Shown: positions 11,460-22,060 of the stretch, one piece after another | How the letters are laid out: every line of letters starts with the position of its first letter | How positions within the stretch are numbered: the first letter of the stretch is position 1 | Origin: Tenodera sinensis | Taxonomy: Eukaryota > Arthropoda > Insecta > Mantodea > Mantidae | Reading direction: 5' to 3' | NCBI GenBank assembly: GCA_030765045.1 | Contig: CM060962.1 | Location: 92,127,912-92,191,911, forward strand | Length of the DNA stretch: 64,000 nt | Notes under the pieces: model-generated | Seen by the model: the letters and a program-made list of their open reading frames with translations, nothing else | Told to the model about the DNA's origin: nothing | Database searches by the model: none | Translations under genes and position numbers: made by a program

Positions 11460-12970
11460 CAGCAGGAGATCATAATATAGTTAACGGGTGGAAGATAGAA
11501 CTTGCAGAGTTTCCTGTAACCCGAAGTGCCAATAGGGGAAGTGCATCTTGTGTTTTTCTTCCGAGGAACCCCGCATAAAACCCATTCCTCCTCATCATCG
11601 TTGTCGGTGCAACCACATACTGTAAGTCTACAGTGTTTACATGAGGGCAGCGGACTGCTGACAACCTGAGGTGATAGCAGGTTTAAGTTGTTCAAATTGC
11701 CACTGTGCTTCAGGAAAGGTGAGGCATTCCTTAACACATAGTTCCTGTATACAGTTTTCATCCACGAACTTCAGACACTGTCGCAAGTTAGATGGATGAC
11801 TCCCTCCACAGTTCACACAGTAAGGGTCATGGGTACACGACATGCCCTCATGTACTAATAAGCCACAACACCCACAAACAGAAGGATTGTTGCACAAGGT
11901 CCTAATATGTCTAAACTTCTGGCAATGAAAACAGTGCATAGTAATGTACTCCAGCACGCTCATACCCACAAAAAAGGTGTATTCCAGCAATACAGTACCC
12001 TTGAACGTGAGATACACCACACATAATGGGTACTCTTTGCCATTCTGTTTTCAAGATAGCCAGTACATTTGACACACTTGTTAATCCGAGAGGTGGGTGA
12101 CTATCTCCTTGTTTGTCAGATCATCCAGACTGGTGACAACTCCCCTACATGAATTGAGCAATTTGTGTGGGGCTATCCGGATGAGGTAGGATCCCAACAA
12201 ACTTGCTTTCAACAACTTCTAGGATAGGTCTGTGGTATGCATCTCAATCAACAGCGTACCATCTCGAAATCGCGTCATGTTTTCCACTGGGCCACACACC
12301 TGTCAACTTTGCGTTTTATATAAAATGGGCTAAGGTGCTTGATGTTTCTCTATCACAAGTCAAGGTCAGCACTGAAAACAAATCACTAAGAGGCGGTTTT
12401 GCACAGATGTATTTTGAATGGGATCCCCATCCGGAACCATCTGCATCAGCCTGCCATCCGGGGTTAGTGATTAAACACACCATATCTTCATGGTCTGGAC
12501 CATCAGGGAGACCCCTCCCATGACCAATCTCAAAGTGTACTTCAGAGGAGCTACGCTCCAATCTCCACTGCCTGTCCATATATATAAGCTTTCACCACAC
12601 ACACCCTGGCTTTAAGCCCCTACCACAGGAATAACCACCTGTGGCTCCCCACTTTAGGCTGCACCTGTGTGCAATAGATGCGGATTCAGGGGACTTGTGG
12701 TTCATTACATCAGGGTAACACGTTCAGCCCATGATACTAACCAAACGGCACATGGCCATCAGGGAATTAACACAGGCCAGGCCCTCAGAGAGCTACGTGG
12801 ATGTACATGACGGTGTGGACAGGCTCTGCACCTAAGGTTACACATAGGACGAAGTGAACGCCTGACCTTTGCGCCTGAGACCCCTAAGTGCAAGTATGTC
12901 AGAAGATGCACTGAAACTGTGGGAAAGGACAATGGAGATAGAAGATACCTGCTGGTAAGGTAGGAATTAA
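11460..12970 (-). pseudogene. Jockey-type LINE leader and ORF1, copy 2
   Basis: The minus-strand leader at 12970-12580 aligns with copy 1 (2410-3040). ORF1 follows with frameshifts: NSCRGVVTSLDDLTNKEIVTHL near 12120 (RNA-recognition-like module end), then an open frame at 12020-11637 carrying CFHCQKFRHIRTLC, CGCCGLLVHEGMSC and CVNCGGSHPSNLRQC (three CCHC-like knuckles) and CIQELCVKECLTF. A further frame continues to about 11470. This copy lacks the trinucleotide repeat of copy 1. If the ORF2 relic at 6840-9930 belongs to it, the pair would be one LINE split by the P-like relic. Confidence 0.75.
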
Positions 12971-12984
12971 ATTATTTAGATTAT

Positions 12985-13196
12985 TTTGTTTAATGACGCT
13001 GTCAATTGCCAGGTTCATATCAGCATTGCTGGTGCTGGAATTTCATCCTGCAGGAGTTCTTTTACATGCCAGTAAATCTACTGACATGGAGCTGTCTTTT
13101 TAAGCACACTTAAAAACCATTGATCTGGGCCAGATTTGAACGCGCAACCTTAGGATCAGTAGGCCAGCGTCTAACCAACTGAGCCACCCAGATCGA
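12985..13196 (-). mobile_element. SINE family A, copy 3
   Basis: Near full length. The head (tggctcagttgg A box) ends at about 13196 and the tail (gacagcgtcattaaac) at 12985. The body matches the other copies, including the tcagtagatttactggc block. Confidence 0.9.
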
Positions 13197-13439
13197 CAAG
13201 GTTAAAGACAGGAGCTAATAAACCTAAGACCTCATAAACTAATAATTAGGGCCCAGATTTTATGTAATATCAAATTAAGAAATATGTACACGAATATCAC
13301 CAAAATTAGTGAAATATGTAAATAAATATATAATGAAGCATTTATATGTAACATTTTTTTGGCTACAAAATAGAAGTTCACACACAGGTAGCTAGCCAAA
13401 TCTCCATGTTAATCAATTCACTTCTGTTGTAAGCGCTGA

Positions 13440-14860
13440 AGTACAGGTGTCCCCCATTTAACTGTTTAAGTCACATTTGAATTGGATGCACAGTTAATTA
13501 TAACATACTTTTCCAAATGTTCTGTTGTCTCCTGTCTGACAATATGTTTTTATAAATTGAGAAAGACTCAACTCTCAACCCTCTGCATATTTATACAGTG
13601 CTAGGAATAATACTCTCAGGGGGTTCTACAATTTTACCATTAAATATGCGAGAAAAAATAAGATTTCAATACCCAGGGTTTTTGTTTATCACAGATAGTT
13701 AAGTGGAAACTACACTACCCACTTCACCTGGTATAGGTGAACTACAACGTCTGAACTGCATCTTCCATTATACCCATGGCTTCTTGAAGAGGTATACTTG
13801 AAGTCTCCGGAGTTTTGATTCTATTGGGAAGCTTGCTGAAGTGACTTGCAATGTGTGAAACTGAATTGAGCACTGTTGAATGCTGACAAAGATTCACGCA
13901 CAGATACTGCAGGATCAGAAGAAAAGTTCTCCATCACTGACTTCACAGCTTCAAAGTGCTTACTTTAGAAAATCACAGCTTCAATCAATGTTGCCCACAT
14001 TGTTATCACTGGCTCTGGAGGCAGAGGTACATCAGGTAACCGCTGCTTATAGCATTGTACACGATAAGGGCATTTCAAGAAAACCTTTGTTTCGAATATC
14101 TGTGCATTTACTTCTGTAAATTGATGTCTGTCTCTGCCACTCATTACAATGCAGAAGCTGCACATGTAACATGCACTAAAGTTTGGATAAAATACACTCA
14201 GCAATTTACCCACTTTCAATGTGCATGGTGCTGCATCTGTGTACATCAATAGGAGCCTATCTTCTTTTATGCCATCTGACCATAGTACCTTGTGCAAGTC
14301 CATTATAAATGAATCTAGTAATTGTTGAACTTGTTGTTGCCCCAAAGGTTTACAATAAATTAAACACAGTTTAAATGCACGCTCTGAGTCCAACTTGCAT
14401 ACTATTAGGATAGCAACAAAACAGCCTATGGCATCTCCGATGTTTTTCTAACATACCAACATGATAAGCATCCAAGTAATTCTTCTTGAGAGTACACTTG
14501 TCAGGAAAGTTTCGCTTGCAGTATTCGTATAAGAAATTTTTAAACTCAGATACCTGAAGGATGTTCCAGGGTATGTTCCCTGCAACCAATGTCATGCACA
14601 GTTCCTTTTAGAATTCACAATTTCAATGTGTAGGCTGTCCTTGCAAGTAGTACCCGTTTCTTTGAAGAAACCTGTTTATTCCTAATGTGTAGATTGCTTT
14701 CTAATGTTCAATTTGGGATTTCTCATACACCCTATACATTTATCACAAGTTTGGCAAAGGACTACTTTACCATCAGTGGTTAAAGCACTATCAATAGAAA
14801 TCCATGTTTTCATCTTTGATGACAACTAAGACGCAACTGGTGCCATGGCTAACTTTAATG
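13440..14860 (-). pseudogene. CGGBP1-like hAT transposase, minus-strand copy
   Basis: Minus strand, N to C: TDGKVVLCQTCDKC near 14780 (BED-like zinc finger start); GNIPWNILQVSEFKNFLYEYC and KCTLKKNYLDAY at 14590-14450; RAFKLCLIYCKPL, then RLLLMYTDAAPCTLKVGKLL and VFLKCPYRVQCYKQRLPDVP with PPEPVITMWATLIEA at 14393-13965 (a motif set typical of this family, usually LLLVTDAAPYMxKAGK and PPxPVLTRWGTWxEA); then IMEDAVQ; then the dimerisation end ESFSIYKNILSDRR near 13540. The part between the BED finger and the catalytic core is shortened, and stops and frameshifts are present. I saw no convincing terminal repeats. It belongs to the family of 2-538. Confidence 0.75.
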
Positions 14861-15134
14861 CAACTGACTGTTACAAATTCTGAAGCATTTGAGAATAAGT
14901 CTAGAAAGGAAAACGTTTAAGACAAGTCATTGTTGTCCACATCAAACTCGTGCAATTTAGGTTTGAATGTACCTAACAAATGTGTCGGACTGATGACAAT
15001 GTATGAGAAGCACAATAATGAAGCTTACAATTGTCTTTCCTTTCTTATTTTGTAATGAAAATGTATGGGATTGACGAAAATGTACAACTCCACAATAATA
15101 TTCAAATCTGTAAAATTCTGTATTAAACACAAAA
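14860..15134. other. Unassigned AT-rich spacer
   Basis: Lies between the hAT relic and the Tigger left end. An open frame of 77 codons (14957-15190, minus) overlaps the Tigger terminus and has no recognised features. Confidence 0.4.
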
Positions 15135-15363
15135 TACAGTGGAACCCTGTTTATCCAAAATAAAGGGGACAAAGTCATTGGATAACACAATTTTTTGGAT
15201 AATCAATAAAAAACATTTTTCATATATGATATGCTAATAAGAGATCATTGAGCATATAAATTTTAAACATAACTTAAGTTAGACAAATAAATCATAATTA
15301 TACATTATATATTTCTGCATCCAAGAGTGTAATCAGTTATTTTCTTCGTCTTTTTTTCTCAAT

Positions 15364-16948
15364 TCATTTACAAGATGCTATGTCGCACCAGTGCTTCATG
15401 AACAAAATATCTGCGGGTGTCGCTTCACTGTTCTCTTCAACATATTGCAGGATCACCTGTAACAACATAGCATTTTTTAAAGTGCTATGTAAATTATCGT
15501 ACAATAACGTGTGTATGAATTTACTAATTACACAACAATGAAACTTTCTTACCTCCAGTGCCTTGAATCCTTCGTCCGCTGTCACTCGTTTGCCACCATT
15601 ATCACTATCGTCCCCTTCCAGGTCGTCAGCTTTGGTCATAAAGTTAATTACTAAATCCAAGATATCCTGGTCCGTGAAGTCCAGCTCTGAATCGTCAGAC
15701 TGCAACCAGGCGTCAATTTCACTGTGTCCAATTCCTTCACATCCTGGAATTTGTTGCACTAATTGTTTGATATTATCGCCATCTTCCTCATCTTCAAAAT
15801 CCAGTCCATCATAAGATTTATTCCACGGATTCTGGATGGATGTTTCCGTAATTGTCTCCCATGACTACGCACACCAGTACACAACATGTTTCATATTAAC
15901 TTCTTTCAAATCTGTAGTTAGGCTTACATCAGAAGTTTCACATTCCTGCAAAACACATCTTAACAAATACCCGCGATGTCGTTTCATTGCTTCCAGAATC
16001 CCTTGGTCTATTGGTTGGATTAGGCTTGTCACATTCTGAGGTAGAAATCAAACGACAATGCCGCCATTTCTTAAATCACTTGGATGTGTAGGTGCATTAT
16101 CCACTAATAATATTGCTTTCTTAGGCAAGTTCTTTCATTTTAGTAAATTTTCCACACTAGGTACACATGTCTTGTGGAACCATTCTGTGAAGATATCAGA
16201 TGAGATTCATGCACTTGTTTGAGCTTTATAATGAACTGGAAGTGCATTGTGAACTATATTAAGTGCTCTGGGGTTTTTTGACTTTCCTATACACAATAGG
16301 GGAAATTTGTGTTTACCGGAAACATTGGCACATGCTAAGACGGTGATTCCTTTTTTGCTCATTTTATGCTCTGGTGCGGAAGTCTCTTTTTGTGATGCCA
16401 ACGATTTTTTTGGCAACGTTTTGTAGTTCAATCCCATCTCATCTGCATTGAAGATCTGATCCTTTGTTAATCTTTAAATAAAATAAAAAAAATTCTGTTT
16501 TGAATACGTCAACAGCTTCGTTATCAGCTGATAATTTCTCCCAACTAAGGTGCAGTTGACGAATACCATATCTATTTTTAAATCTGTCTAACCAACCAGC
16601 ACTACCACTGAAATTATTAGCTTCTTCCCCCAACATTACCGCTAATAACTTAAGTCTTCTCTTGAATGATTGGCCCTGACAATGGCATCCCTTTCCCCAT
16701 TGCTGTGTAAACCAAAGAAACACGGCTTCGTTTAATTTTTCCAACTGAGCCACTTTCATTGTTTTCCGATTCTGTATTTTGCAGGAATGTTCCAACAGTT
16801 TGGATTTACATTTAATCCAATTGGAAATGGTTGATATTCCTACTCCATAATCAGAAGCACATTTCGCAAGAATGCCCCACTTTCCACACCCCTCACAGCA
16901 TCTAACCTATCCTTTATGGATACAAACACGCTTTCTTTTACTTAACAT
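15364..16948 (-). pseudogene. Tigger/Jerky-like DDE transposase with an intron
   Basis: Minus strand from ATG 16948: MLSKRKRV start; a CENP-B-type helix-turn-helix (CASDYGVGISTISNWI); a second one with SAGWLDRFKNRYGIRQLHL; then the catalytic domain with MGLNYKTLPKKSLASQKE, ITVLACANVSGKHKFPLLCIG, LVDNAPTHPSDL (second Asp region) and FLPQNVTSLIQPIDQGILEA; then the acidic tail DDSELDFTDQDILDLV and a last exon ending DILFMKHWCDIASCK at 15364. Known Tigger proteins have this order and nearly this length. Damage: a frameshift near the N-terminus, a stop where the Glu-Thr of NADETGL should stand (16437 region), and a stop after GGIVV. Host-like functions were not inferred. Confidence 0.85.
15457..15552 (-). 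other. Candidate 96-base intron in the Tigger gene
   Basis: Donor ggag|gtaagaaag (GT at 15552-15551) and acceptor gttacag|gtgat (AG at 15458-15457). Removing it joins ADEGFKALE to VILQYVEENSE, which restores the conserved family tail. The intron is 96 bases long, a multiple of three, and contains no stop in frame, so the unspliced message also reads through. Confidence 0.6.
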
Positions 16949-16999
16949 CTCACTTGCATAGCAAAGTTATACCCTGGGAGATCTAACCTGGCACTTGAC

Positions 17000-17460
17000 A
17001 GTCACATCGCTCACGCGGCTCATAAGGGGACAGGTAATAGGGCTCAGCTTATCACATCCAATCACGTTACAAATAGACTGTGTGACTGTCATATGACCAG
17101 AGGTGTGTACTCACCCATGTTGCAATATGTGCGTGTATTCCTGGCTTCTGCCTTCCATGTGTTTTGCCACTCGCAACAATATATTGTTTGATTGTTTAAT
17201 AAGTGCAGAGTGAAAGAGGGTAACTTACGGACAAATTATCGCCAAAACTAAAATTAATGATGAAATTAAAAAATTGTCTGACTGTAGCATTGTGTCCCCC
17301 AGTAGGTAGGAGGGGGCTAACGGGAATGACCCTGCGGTCACAAAACAATAGTGTTTGAGGGACAAGGGTACAATTGTAGCATTCCTTTGAGGACGTTGGT
17401 ACTTAAACTTGAACACTTGTGAAAGAGGATGGACAAACTATTGCAGGGATGAATAAAATA
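17000..17460. other. Unassigned stretch
   Basis: No recognised element. It may contain the lost right end of the Tigger copy. Confidence 0.35.
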
Positions 17461-17462
17461 CG

Positions 17463-17640
17463 GACAATTATTATTTATTTATCCCAACAAACCTACTGTT
17501 GGTGTTTTTAAACACACAAGCCATATGTGGGCAATGTTTAAGAGGTAGAATTGGAACTGAAAAATTCAATGCCACAGCAGGGATTTGAACCACAGACCCT
17601 CCGCTTACGAGGCAGGTGTTCTAACCATTAAGCTACTCCA
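17463..17640 (-). mobile_element. tRNA-derived SINE, family D, copy 1
   Basis: Minus-strand head tagcttaatggttagaacac with a tRNA-like A box, a CGT at the anticodon position as in tRNA-Thr, and B box ggttcaaatcc. The body follows (ttcagttccaattctacctc, acattgcccacatatgg) and then an AATAAATAA tail. Other copies are rearranged (20990, 35436). Confidence 0.85.
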
Positions 17641-17689
17641 AATGCACTCAATCAGTTTTTCCATGGCTGCACAAACATCCCTATTGGCC

Positions 17690-19300
17690 AGATCAGGAGT
17701 ATTCGGAATGTCGGGGATGGAGGATCAGCGCAAGGACACCGACAATCCCCCAGACGTGTGTGTTGGAGGTGTGGCCAGCCAGGACACCTAGCAAAGAGCT
17801 GCCCACACCAAGTCAGAGAACAGGCGATGCCAGCAGGTGGAAAGAAGGGTGGGCCTGAAGAGGGAGCAGCTTTCAGCCAAGGTAACCAATAGTCATCTTG
17901 GAGAATGGAAGTATTCAACACAACGGGAATGGGGAGTCAATTCAAGGACATCTGTGAAGACACCCTAGCAGAGTGTGTTGGGGATGCAGCCACCTGAGAC
18001 ATCTGGCAAGGCAATGCCCATGTGCAAGCTGATGGGTGTCAAGCAGTGTGTGCTGGGGATGTGGTCAACTAGGACATGTAGTGAAGGACTATCAACAGCC
18101 AAGTAGACAAGCTCACAGGAAACGAGTTAGGACCAGCATGGCATGGGGCACGTTGAAGCCGTCAGAGCTATCCTCTCAAGTGACGTATGCCTTGGACAGA
18201 TGAGTGGGAGACAACCTCATTGCAGACGACCAAATACAGGGAAGGCCATGCCGAGTACTAATGGACAAAGGTGCAACCCGATATAGTGCAGGAATTGCCA
18301 TCAAGGAAACCGGAGTGGCTCTAATAAATAGTGATGGTGTCAGGTGACACTTTGCCTTGGAAGAGGAGGCCTTAATGGAGCTGACTTTGGGGCAGAGTAT
18401 TGTAAGCTTATGGGTATTTGCCGTGATGGTGGCTGAGGAAATAATCCTGGAGCTGAACATTCTCAGGAGCAACGAGGGGACAGTCAGCATTGGCAGAAGG
18501 GTTCTGCTCCAAAGCCCCAACGAACTTCTTGGATTCCACAAGGTAACCCTGGTGATGGTTGAGGTTAAAGCTCGCCAAAAGTAAGATAGTCATGAAGGCA
18601 CAACCAGGATAGTCAGCTGTCATGGAACCCTGTGGAACATGTTCACAAAGTGCACAAGATGGCCCATCAACACACCAAGGTGGTGAGCATCCAAATGGAG
18701 AGACTCAACACGACTGACAAGCCTGCATGGCCATACCACAGAGAAATGAGGATCAGCAATGCAATCTACTGCATGCAGAGGTGCCCCAAGGGAAGAGGCT
18801 GCCAGTGCAAGCCTGGTTGGAACGACCAGCCCTGAAGAGAGAGCGGTGTCACCTCAGCCGTGAAACCAGTTGCCAATGACTGGGGGTGGGGATTATCGTC
18901 CAACAGTCCAACCTTCTATCTGCCAGGCCGGACCAGGCTGACCAATACAGTGGTCAATGTGTGCCGTATTGCAATGCGAGAGACCTCCATTAGGTAGGAT
19001 CCAGAAGCTTCATTTCAAGAAAGATTTGCCATGGACTATATAAGGGGCTCGCTCATACTCAAGAGCCTATTAAAGGAGAGTGAAAGTCAGACAGTTAAAA
19101 CGTTTACAAATAGTATGGATAGTAATTGTGAATTGTGGTCCAGTAGTGACAGTTCAATTGTGATTCTATTCAATGGTTAAGTATATTGCTCTGAGGTTGT
19201 GCAATAGGGACTTAAATGGAACGTTAATGACATGCTAACCGATTAGAAGGCAAATGAAGTGTGATTAGCAGTGACTGGTGTTCTCCTTTGTTACACTATA
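17690..19300 (+). pseudogene. Gypsy-like LTR element, gag zinc knuckles and protease, internally deleted
   Basis: Plus strand, over several frames: three CCHC knuckles, CWRCGQPGHLAKSCPH (about 17746), CWGCSHLRHLARQCPC (about 17978) and CWGCGQLGHVVKDY (about 18053), which bind element RNA; then a retropepsin-like domain with GRPCRVLMDKGATR (18243) in which the catalytic DTGA is changed to DKGA; then LGQSIVSLWVFAV and ILELNILRSNEGTVSIGRR, the C-terminal half of the protease. Near 18665, KVVSIQMERLNTTDKPAW resembles the integrase tail VVHVDRLAPY. So reverse transcriptase, RNase H and most of integrase are missing. From about 18880 a promoter-like actatataagg (19024) suggests the 3' LTR; its paired LTR was not found. 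Confidence 0.6.
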
Positions 19301-20191
19301 TACCATCCAACAGCATTCAACAAAATCAAACCAATTTTCAACATATCCAAAATGGAAAAACCATCTTTTCATAAGAATATCCCATAAATTCAAAAACTAA
19401 ACTCTGAAATTGCACAAGGTAACATCAGGAATATAACAAACTGAATGCAAGAATTGTTTCAAACTTTACAAGGAGAAAACCAAAACAAACTGACAAACTA
19501 GAAAAAAGGAACATTTCAGAAATATAGGAATGAAAGAAAAGTTCACAGTAGCTTGGTACTTTTTACAGGAACATGTCATCAAAGAAAATCTGAAACTATT
19601 AAAACATGTAACAGATGCAACAATATTAGCAACATGGGAAAGTATAAACATCCAGAAGAACATAGACTGAATTATGAACTTCTAAATTCCTCCCAATGAT
19701 ATCCACTGGGATTCATTCATCCACCAGCAGGTAGAAGTAAGTCTACTTTGAGCAACATTTTCAGTGACAAAAAGCTGAATATGAACAAGCCCTCAGTAAA
19801 CATTAAGTGTTACATTATGTTTTAAATTTACTCATTTTGTTACGAGAGTCCATCAACCTTGCAAAATAGTCTGAGATCTTCAACATAAAAATAGTTGGAT
19901 TCTCAGTGATAAACCCAACGATAGAGATGTAAGCACTGTGTTATAATAGCAAAATTAAGTATTTTCATTTAACATTAGTATCAATTTTCCTTTCCTTTCC
20001 TTTTTTTTTCCTTTCTTTTTCCCCAATTAATTTAATGTTGGTAGTAGTATACTAAATAAGCCCTTGGATTCATGTCACCTGCATACACAAATTTTACCAT
20101 CTTCAATAGCGTTTCATTGCTCAACTTCCCTTAGTCAAATGGTCAACTATACTTTCAAGCATAAAGCACTGTAGTACTTAAAACAACTCAC
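19300..20191. other. Unassigned intron sequence downstream of exon 2
   Basis: AT-rich, with pyrimidine-rich runs near 19990-20025. No exon with a phase compatible with the 20192 donor was recognised here. Confidence 0.4.
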
Positions 20192-20467
20192 CTTTCATCA
20201 GCATTTATTTTCTTCTTTCGTCCACGTTTCTTGGGAATGGCTTGCATTACCATTGGCTGACCACCACGTGGCATTGGATCATCATCAACAAAACTATATG
20301 GGTCTTCAGGTGGCTCACACTTAACTCCCATATGAGTGGGGCCATGCAAATGGTTCATCATCTTCTGGGCATCATTAGGCGGAGGAGGGCGTAATTCCAG
20401 ATCTCCACTTGTCTCATAGCCATCATCGTGTGGCTCTTGTTTCATTCCCCCTTCTGAGAACACAGAT
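20192..20467 (-). CDS. Host gene exon 2: acidic, AT-hook-like nuclear protein
   Basis: A 276-base exon on the minus strand. It follows a T-rich tract and AG (20469-20468) and ends gatgaaag|gtgagt (GT 20191-20190); both flanking introns are phase 2. It encodes SVFSEGGMKQEPHDDGYE, LELRPPPPNDAQKMMNHL, MGVKCEPPEDPYSFVDDD and IPKKRGRKKKINADER. Visible features are two sumoylation-type motifs (MKQE, VKCE), a Pro run, an acidic stretch and a C-terminal basic PKKRGRKKK run like an AT-hook or nuclear signal. This suggests a transcription or chromatin factor, with any DNA-binding domain in later exons outside the window. There are no stops, no repeat copies and no transposon motifs. I do not recognise the gene. 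The upstream exon is proposed at 59202-59299. Confidence 0.7.
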
Positions 20468-20469
20468 CT

Positions 20470-20989
20470 AGAAAAAAATATATACATAAAATTCTATAAA
20501 TCCCATAACATCATGGCTGTGAGCATTTTTAACTATACACATAACCTGCAGCTTATATTCCAAAGATTCCTCCCAGTTATTTGCACATTTATATTCTCTT
20601 ATGGGTGTGGTGAGAAATTCAACAGCTGAGAACTGACAGCATCAAAATGAATGTCTTAACTGGAGGTAAATCCTTAGGACATTGACATTTTAGCAGGGCT
20701 AATTATACAAGTAATCTCAACAAGGACTTAATGAAGATATAAATATCTTGCTCTTTAGGTTTATTTTCCGCTTCATTGCCTGTTATATCCTAAGAGTATT
20801 AAATGGTATTTTAAATTCTGGACTAAATAAAGCACAACGTTCCCTTGGCACAAAATGAGTCTACTACTATCACTGTTTCTGAAATTATGCGGTCTCCTTT
20901 TAATTCAATGTCTCTTTTCTCCACCTTTGAAAAAAGAAAATGAGAGAAACAATTACCTGTAAGTCTATTGTGTTACATTTTTATGCAAA
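20470..20989. other. Intron 1 sequence near exon 2
   Basis: AT-rich with no recognised element. It contains the branch and pyrimidine region for exon 2 at its left edge. Confidence 0.5.
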
Positions 20990-21197
20990 TACAATTTATT
21001 TATTTATGCCAATAAACTTACCGTTGGTGTTTTTAAACAGATAAGCTGTGTGTGGGCAATGCTTGAGAGGTAGTCAGAACTGAAAAGTTGTAGCTCAATG
21101 GTTAGAGCATCCGCCTGGTAAGTAGAGGGTCTCATGTCCCAGCTGTGTCATTGAATTTTTCAGTTCTGGTTCTACCTCTCAAACAATTATTAATTTA
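20990..21197 (-). mobile_element. SINE family D, copy 2, with inverted 5' half
   Basis: 20990-21091 is the 3' half in minus orientation (gggcaatgcttgagaggtag). 21092-21197 is the 5' half in plus orientation (gtagctcaatggttagagca, B-box region, cagttctggttctacctctc). The halves overlap and form a hairpin. Compare the uninterrupted copy at 17463-17640. This is the 5'-inversion layout produced by twin priming. Confidence 0.75.
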
Positions 21198-21280
21198 CTT
21201 ATTTATATTAAATACATACTTGAATATGACATTCAGCCCAGGTTCTTAGTCTGTCATATCCATCCAACATAGTTACTTAT

Positions 21281-21571
21281 AAAAACTAGGGCCAAGGATT
21301 GCCGCCCAGCAGCTGCGTGCCTCACCTCTGCCCACTACAGGCACCATTGGTGGGGTGCAGTGGGACGTGGTCAGCACCCCGAGCCCTTCCAGCCAGTTAT
21401 ATGGCCTTCTCGACCTGGGGTCGCTACTTCTCCATCAAGTATCTCCTCAATTGGTCCCCGCGGGACCTAACGAGGCTGAGAGCACCGCGTGCCAGACCTC
21501 CCAGAGGGGATAAAATCCCCATGTTGGTACCGGGGATCGAACCCGGGTCCTCCTTGCCAGAGGTGGTCATA
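21281..21571 (-). mobile_element. GC-rich tRNA-related SINE, family E, 5'-truncated
   Basis: The minus strand begins near the B box (gggttcgatccccggtacc at about 21533) and runs through a GC-rich body (gaggtctggcacgcggtgc, ggtgctgaccacgtcccac) to 21281. The tRNA A-box part is missing. Flanks gttacttata (21271-21280) and aattacttata (21571-21581) look like a short target duplication. Confidence 0.65.
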
Positions 21572-21633
21572 ATTACTTATACATACATTTTTACTTCTCT
21601 ATAGCTATCTAATGCATTATAATACCAAATATT

Positions 21634-21742
21634 AATTAAGGCTTCACGGGTGATCAGCCATGTGAGGATTAAAAACATTAAGCTTTCGGCTGATCATCCG
21701 TGAAACCTTAATTAATAACGGTCGCTGTGAAAACTTTAAATC
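21634..21742. mobile_element. Hairpin insertion with 17-base direct repeats
   Basis: A 29-base inverted repeat (arms 21631-21659 and 21688-21716, 27 of 29 match) with a 28-base loop. The insert is flanked by ttataataccaaatatt (21617-21633) and ttacaataccaaatatt (21743-21759), one mismatch. It lies at the 3' edge of a LINE fragment. The family is unknown to me. Confidence 0.65.
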
Positions 21743-21759
21743 TTACAATACCAAATATT

Positions 21760-22060
21760 GTTAATTCTGTTCTCTTTGTACAGACCAGTTCCATTTTCTC
21801 TTAACTCTACTTAAAAACTGACTTAAGTTCCTGACCTCCTTTCTATGAATCCTCTTAAATGCTTTTCTCCTATCCCCTTTCTCCTATTTCTGCCCCATAA
21901 ATTCTTTCCTCCATAAGTCCGTTCCTTGGCAGTCAAAGACTATATGCTCCAGATCTTCCTTACCTCCACTAAAGGACAATGGCTCTGAGGGATACCCTTT
22001 CTTAGTCCTCTCAACCTCCGAACACCAGTTCTTAGCCATGCTATTGCCTCCTTTTGTTCA
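21760..22060 (-). pseudogene. LINE ORF2 C-terminal fragment
   Basis: The minus-strand frame reads AIAWLRTGVRRLRGLRKG, then KEDLEHIVFDCQGTDLWRKEF. This is the zinc-binding-like segment (C/S-x2-GG-E-x-H-x-C) at the C-terminus of many LINE proteins. One stop occurs after FMGQK. No reverse transcriptase is preserved. Confidence 0.55.

Larger units (their letters stand above)
15137..16950 (-). mobile_element. Tigger/pogo-type transposon, one end identified
   Basis: The left end cagtggaaccctgtttatcc begins at 15137 after TA (15135-15136), the typical pogo/Tigger terminus and target. A transposase relic occupies 15364-16948. I could not find the matching right end downstream of 16950, so it is either lost or too diverged. 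Confidence 0.75.

Noticed and set aside
12203..12579. 106- and 87-codon frames as host exons
   Set aside because: They lie in the LINE leader and ORF1 start shared with copy 1 at 2117-3040.
17652..17921. Minus-strand 89-codon frame as a gene
   Set aside because: It is antisense to three CCHC zinc knuckles of the gypsy-like element on the plus strand.
21634..21742. Hammerhead ribozyme, suggested by ctgat and gaaac near each other
   Set aside because: The core reads ctgatca rather than ctgatga, and the stems do not fit the required three-way junction.
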